This document shows, in pieces, positions 60,971-64,000 of a stretch of DNA of 64,000 nucleotides. Location of the stretch: assembly GCF_030819275.1 (NCBI RefSeq), contig NZ_JAUTBL010000002.1, positions 498,501 through 562,500 of the forward strand, read 5' to 3'. This DNA comes from Agrobacterium larrymoorei (GTDB taxonomy: Bacteria > Pseudomonadota > Alphaproteobacteria > Rhizobiales > Rhizobiaceae). Positions within the stretch are counted from its first letter, which is position 1; each line of letters opens with the position of its first letter. The notes below the pieces were generated by a model, which ran no database searches, was not told where the DNA came from, and saw only the letters and a list, made by a program, of their open reading frames with translations. The translations under genes were made by a program, and so were the position numbers.

Positions 60971-61390
60971 ATGTCCTCGACGAGTGCAATGTTCTGGCCG
61001 ATGATCGCCCATGCCTTCCTCGTCTTTTGGCTGTATGGACTGCTGGCGTACCGCCGCCGAAAATACACGTTCCTTGATAGCGATGCGGTGCGTCGTTTTC
61101 GGGATGCGGGAGAAGAAGCGCCCGAGAGCAAGCTGGTCAACAGGAACATCGCCAACCAGTTCGAACTGCCGATGCTCTTCCACGCGGCGTGCCTACTGCT
61201 CTACATCACCGATGCGGACAATATCGTCACCATTGTGCTCGGCTGGATTTTCGTTCTCTCGAGGATTGTCCATTCCTATATTCACGTGACCAGCAACCGG
61301 CTGCGCTACCGTGGCCCGGCCTTCATCACGGGGTTCGTCGCGCTCGTCTTGATGTGGGGTTGGTTGTTCATCTGGCTCGCGCTGGAATAG
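60971..61390 (+). CDS. MAPEG-family membrane protein
   Basis: 139 residues from ATG 60971 (ATAAGGAG upstream). Four membrane helices (about 10-30, 70-88, 92-108, 118-137) and the MAPEG-type segment NIANQFELPMLFHAACLLLY plus SRIVHSYIHVTSNRLRYRG, the usual spot for lipid/glutathione handling. Bacterial members are poorly characterised. Same strand as guaB; convergent with the OxyR-type gene, 12 bases apart. Confidence 0.88.
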   Translation: MSSTSAMFWPMIAHAFLVFWLYGLLAYRRRKYTFLDSDAVRRFRDAGEEAPESKLVNRNIANQFELPMLFHAACLLLYITDADNIVTIVLGWIFVLSRIVHSYIHVTSNRLRYRGPAFITGFVALVLMWGWLFIWLALE

Positions 61391-61402
61391 GAACGTCAGA
61401 TA

Positions 61403-62290
61403 CTAACGGATGCACTGCCTGATGGCATCTGCAAGCGCGGCGATGTCCCCTTTACGGCCGCTCGCCATGCGCCAGACAAGGCCGATCTCCCTTGCGGGGG
61501 CCGGATCGGCAAAAGGAACAATGCGAAGATTGTTGCGCATCGTTTCTGTCGGAATGGCGATCTCCGGGATCAGCGTCATTCCCATGTCGTGGGACACCAT
61601 CTGCAAAAGCGTCGCCATCGAGGTCGCACCGTAGTTGACGAGGCTACGCTTGCCAGCCGTATCGCAGACTGCCAATGCCTGATCGCGAAGGCAATGCCCT
61701 TCTTCCAGAAGGAGCAGTCGATCCATGTCGACTTGCCCTTCATTGACAGGCGAGACAAGCACCTTGTCGTCGCTCTTGGCGGTCGCCATGAAAAAGCGAT
61801 CGGTAAACAGGTGGCACGTCTCCAACCCTTCGCCTTCCACCGGGATTGCGGCAATTACCGCATCCAACTTGCGGGCTGCAAGATCGGCCAGGAGGCGGTC
61901 GGTCACGGTCTCCTTCAGTTCGATCTCGATCAGTGGATGGTGGGCGCGCAGATGCGGTACGAGCTTTGGAACGAGATAGGGCGCGACGGTGGGAATGATG
62001 CCGATCCGAACCAGCCCTTCCAGCGCGCCCGAGGTCTTGCGAGCGACTTCTTCCAGCCGCTCGACCTCTAGAAGAATCGTGCGCACATGTTGCAACACTT
62101 CCTCGCCTTTGGGTGTGATGGTGATGTCGCCACGGCTGCGCTCCACAAGCTTGACGCCGAGGTGCTCCTCCATGTCCATGATCTGCACGGAAAGTGCTGG
62201 CTGGCTGATATGGGCCTCTGCCGCAGCCTTGCCGAAATGCAGGGTGCGGGCCAGGGCATCAAAATATCGCATCTGTCGGAGTGTGAGCAT
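61403..62290 (-). CDS. oxyR: OxyR-type LysR regulator (hydrogen peroxide sensor)
   Basis: 295 residues. The LysR helix-turn-helix is at about 4-62 (LTLRQMRYFDALARTLHFGKAA). Cys200 and Cys209 in EEGHCLRDQALAVC have the same context and nine-residue spacing as the redox disulfide pair Cys199/Cys208 of E. coli OxyR, so peroxide sensing is likely. A GATAGG/CCTATC palindrome, containing ATAG-N7-CTAT, lies right before its start (62291-62307). No catalase or peroxidase gene is adjacent, unlike the usual oxyR-katA pair. Confidence 0.87.
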   Translation of the reverse strand: MLTLRQMRYFDALARTLHFGKAAAEAHISQPALSVQIMDMEEHLGVKLVERSRGDITITPKGEEVLQHVRTILLEVERLEEVARKTSGALEGLVRIGIIPTVAPYLVPKLVPHLRAHHPLIEIELKETVTDRLLADLAARKLDAVIAAIPVEGEGLETCHLFTDRFFMATAKSDDKVLVSPVNEGQVDMDRLLLLEEGHCLRDQALAVCDTAGKRSLVNYGATSMATLLQMVSHDMGMTLIPEIAIPTETMRNNLRIVPFADPAPAREIGLVWRMASGRKGDIAALADAIRQCIR

Positions 62291-62307
62291 GATAGGCTTT
62301 TCCTATC
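62291..62307. promoter_or_regulatory. candidate OxyR half-operator at the oxyR start
   Basis: GATAGG (62291-62296) / CCTATC (62302-62307), giving ATAG-N7-CTAT, the outer pattern of one half of an OxyR binding site. The second half at the proper spacing is degenerate (GGCT-N7-GAAA). It overlaps the ribosome site of the gene, fitting negative autoregulation or chance. Confidence 0.45.
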
Positions 62308-62362
62308 ACTGATGGCTCATCTCGGAAAGATGAAATTATCGGCTAGAAGCGGGCCGAGCGAA

Positions 62363-63313
62363 TTACCAGCCCGGAGCGATATAATTGGCTTTGAGCTTCT
62401 GCATGCCAGGCAGCATCTTCACCCGCGAGTCCAGTTCCTCCGGGGGAGGGCTGAGCGTGATATTGTCGAGGCAGGCAGTGATATGATCGGTAATCGCATT
62501 GACGAGGGAAGGAGAAAGGCCAGGACGCTTCATCAGGCCGATCTGGACCGGGGGCAGAGGTGGGAAGCCGTCTGCCGACGTCAGCACCCGCATTCCTGTT
62601 CGAAGTGTGGATTCCGGCAGGACAGATACGGCCATGCCGGCAAGAACCGCAGCGGCAATCACGGTTGAGGACCAGCTGGTAAAAAGAACCTGATAGTCGC
62701 GACCGTCGGCATCGAGCGCCGAGCATGCAAGCTGTCGCCAGTGGCAGTCACGCCGTCCGACGGCGAGCGGCACGGGCGCGTCATCACGCAACGGGTGGTT
62801 TGCCGAGGTGACCCAGCAGAGCGGCTCGGTGCGTACGATATCGGAGGTGCGCGCCCGTGGGTTATGGGTCACGAGAGCGATGTCCAGCTCGCCGCGTCCC
62901 ATCTTCTCCGCAAGGCTGATCGAGGGTTCGCAAACGATGTAGAGCTCGACATTCGGATGCGTCTTGGCGAAGCGCCCGATGATCTCCGGCATATACCGGT
63001 CGGCATAATCATCGGGCGTGCCGATGCGCAATGTCCCTTCCAACCGGTTGTCGTCGAAGGCGGCAACTGCTTCGTTGTTGAGGCGAATGATCCGTCTGGC
63101 ATAATGCATCAGCTTCTCGCCTTCAGCCGTCAGCCTGTTGCCGCGCCCGTCCTTGGCGAAAAGCTGCTTGCCTAAGCGCTCTTCCAGTCTGCGCATCTGC
63201 ATCGACACGGCCGATTGCGTCTTGAACACGCGGTCTGCGGCCTTGGTAAAGCTGCCCGTATCAACGATGGCGATGAAGGTGTGAAGCTGATCGATATCGA
63301 GCGGAGCGGACAT
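62363..63313 (-). CDS. LysR-family transcriptional regulator (LrhA/PecT-like)
   Basis: 316 residues from ATG 63313. The helix-turn-helix is IDQLHTFIAIVDTGSFTKAADRVFKTQSAVSMQMRRLEERLG (about 7-48, shown broken: recognition helix QSAVSMQMRRLEERL). Residues 90-290 form the effector domain; overall it resembles the LrhA/HexA/PecT branch. It is divergent from a DUF1127 gene with a perfect 8-base inverted repeat, 45 bases in total, between them. In Brucella a LysR regulator (VtlR) controls DUF1127-type small proteins, so a similar link is plausible. Confidence 0.9.
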   Translation of the reverse strand: MSAPLDIDQLHTFIAIVDTGSFTKAADRVFKTQSAVSMQMRRLEERLGKQLFAKDGRGNRLTAEGEKLMHYARRIIRLNNEAVAAFDDNRLEGTLRIGTPDDYADRYMPEIIGRFAKTHPNVELYIVCEPSISLAEKMGRGELDIALVTHNPRARTSDIVRTEPLCWVTSANHPLRDDAPVPLAVGRRDCHWRQLACSALDADGRDYQVLFTSWSSTVIAAAVLAGMAVSVLPESTLRTGMRVLTSADGFPPLPPVQIGLMKRPGLSPSLVNAITDHITACLDNITLSPPPEELDSRVKMLPGMQKLKANYIAPGW

Positions 63314-63332
63314 GGTAGGTCATCCATAAGAG

Positions 63333-63377
63333 CTATTGATATCTGACATTAGAAACATTCGTTGGACTGATCAATAG
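63333..63377. promoter_or_regulatory. long inverted repeat between LysR and DUF1127 genes
   Basis: CTATTGAT (63333-63340) and ATCAATAG (63370-63377) are exact inverse complements with a 29-base spacer, in the divergent promoter region. LysR proteins commonly contact two sites over 50-60 bases, so this is a candidate binding region for the adjacent regulator. Confidence 0.55.
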
Positions 63378-63512
63378 ACTTGCGACATTTTGACACTCGA
63401 GACATCCGATCAACACCGCCAACGCTTTCGGGCAGCGGCCTCAACCTCACCAATGTCTTCGTGCGGAAGCGCGAAGCAATATCCTCACGTGCCTCAAAGG
63501 AAGGACGTTGTC

Positions 63513-63809
63513 ATGCGCACGGCAGAACGGAAAATGGAACTGCAGATTGTAGCCCCCGCGATCTCGATGGAGACGCGTTGGACCATGGCTCTCAATCGCA
63601 TGGCGAAATTCGCGCGTTCCATCATGAACCGTCTGGCCGTGAATAAGCTGACGGAGATGACCGATCAGCAGCTTGCCGATATAGGACTGGTGCGCAGCGA
63701 TGTTGTGAACGCGCTTGAGATCGGTCTTCTCGACGATCCGAGCCTGCTTCTGGCGCGCGCCGCCAAGACGCGTGCCGCATCCCGCTTCACGCATCTTCGC
63801 AGCCGCTGA
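63513..63809 (+). CDS. DUF1127-domain small protein
   Basis: 98 residues from ATG 63513 with AAAGGAAGG upstream. The C-terminal half contains the arginine-rich DUF1127 pattern: LAVNKLTEMTDQQLADIGLVRSDV (split: NKLTEMTDQQLADIG then LVRSDV). The N-terminus is longer than in the shortest DUF1127 proteins (about 47 residues). Family members affect phosphate, stress and RNA metabolism in rhizobia. Divergent from the LysR gene, followed by a clear terminator. Confidence 0.9.
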   Translation: MRTAERKMELQIVAPAISMETRWTMALNRMAKFARSIMNRLAVNKLTEMTDQQLADIGLVRSDVVNALEIGLLDDPSLLLARAAKTRAASRFTHLRSR

Positions 63810-63877
63810 TCTCGACCACTGGGTTTTTGCCCAGCATCAAGTTTCCCCGCAGGGTGATTGCCAATAGCCCTGCCTTT

Positions 63878-63914
63878 GCCCGGTGTCAGGCCCTAAGCCG
63901 CACCGGGCTTTTTT
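63878..63914 (+). terminator. DUF1127 gene terminator
   Basis: GCCCGGTG (63878-63885) / CACCGGGC (63901-63908), 15-base loop, followed by TTTTTTG. Located 69 bases after the stop. Confidence 0.85.
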
Positions 63915-63943
63915 GCGTTCAGATTATGGGTGCTGAGTTGCTG

Positions 63944-63984
63944 CCCCTAGAGCGTTTCCATTTAACAAGGAAACGCTCTAGGGG
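63944..63984. repeat. perfect 16-base palindrome at the right edge
   Basis: CCCCTAGAGCGTTTCC (63944-63959) and GGAAACGCTCTAGGGG (63969-63984) are exact inverse complements with a nine-base AT-rich loop. There is no T tract, so not a simple terminator; the AGAGCGTTTCC core is familiar from short palindromic intergenic elements in Agrobacterium-type genomes, though this is from memory. Confidence 0.7.
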
Positions 63985-64000
63985 CGCCGCCGCTATCAAT

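Overview
The window looks like a piece of the main circular chromosome of an Agrobacterium/Rhizobium-group alphaproteobacterium (Rhizobiaceae). Supporting signs are the rhizobial motility gene motE inside the flg operon, an aglEFGAK alpha-glucoside operon with its LacI regulator, a PdhS/DivJ-type cell-cycle kinase, a tRNA-His with the alphaproteobacterial G1:U72/A73 acceptor end, tightly overlapping ATGA gene junctions and a GC-rich codon bias. Gene content and order resemble what I remember of Agrobacterium tumefaciens around folD, agl, edd-pgl-zwf and guaB, but I could not run an alignment.

Layout. 1-15450 is flagellar: a truncated DUF1217 gene leaving the left edge; flhA-fliR and four small flagellar genes reading right; an unlinked chemoreceptor; and the long left-reading operon flgB-flgC-fliE-flgG-flgA-flgI-motE-flgH-fliL-fliP. 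15646-18410 holds a polysaccharide co-polymerase-like protein and folD. 18416-26202 is the alpha-glucoside uptake and hydrolysis system with two matching candidate operators between aglR and aglE. 26398-32625 carries a small hypothetical, a Tat-type metallophosphatase and the Entner-Doudoroff/oxidative genes zwf-pgl-edd. 32782-47836 mixes polyamine use (puuA, puuB, potFGHI), the glyoxylate enzyme aceA with a divergent XRE/DUF2083 regulator, an HI0933-type flavoprotein, a LysR regulator and acetoacetyl-CoA synthetase. 48093-53664 holds an iron-type permease without partners and a 1278-residue PdhS-type histidine kinase. The right end has tRNA-His, a Ppx/GppA phosphatase with a long basic N-terminus, rlmE, a divergent MFS/beta-lactamase-fold pair, guaB, a MAPEG protein, an OxyR-type regulator, and a LysR regulator divergent from a DUF1127 gene.

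How the genes fit together. The flagellar block supplies the export gate, rod, rings and motor accessory proteins; flagellins, hook and switch genes lie outside. The metabolic blocks form a carbon-scavenging set: alpha-glucosides to glucose, glucose to 6-phosphogluconate and KDPG, C2 units through isocitrate lyase, acetoacetate to acetoacetyl-CoA, and putrescine-type polyamines as C/N sources.

I saw no phage, insertion sequence, CRISPR array or obvious island. The most notable signals are regulatory (paired operators and long inverted repeats), a dispersed two-part palindromic repeat present in two copies plus a separate strong palindrome at the right edge, a possible small-RNA locus at about 47.9-48.1 kb, and the unusual extensions on the Ppx/GppA and PdhS proteins.
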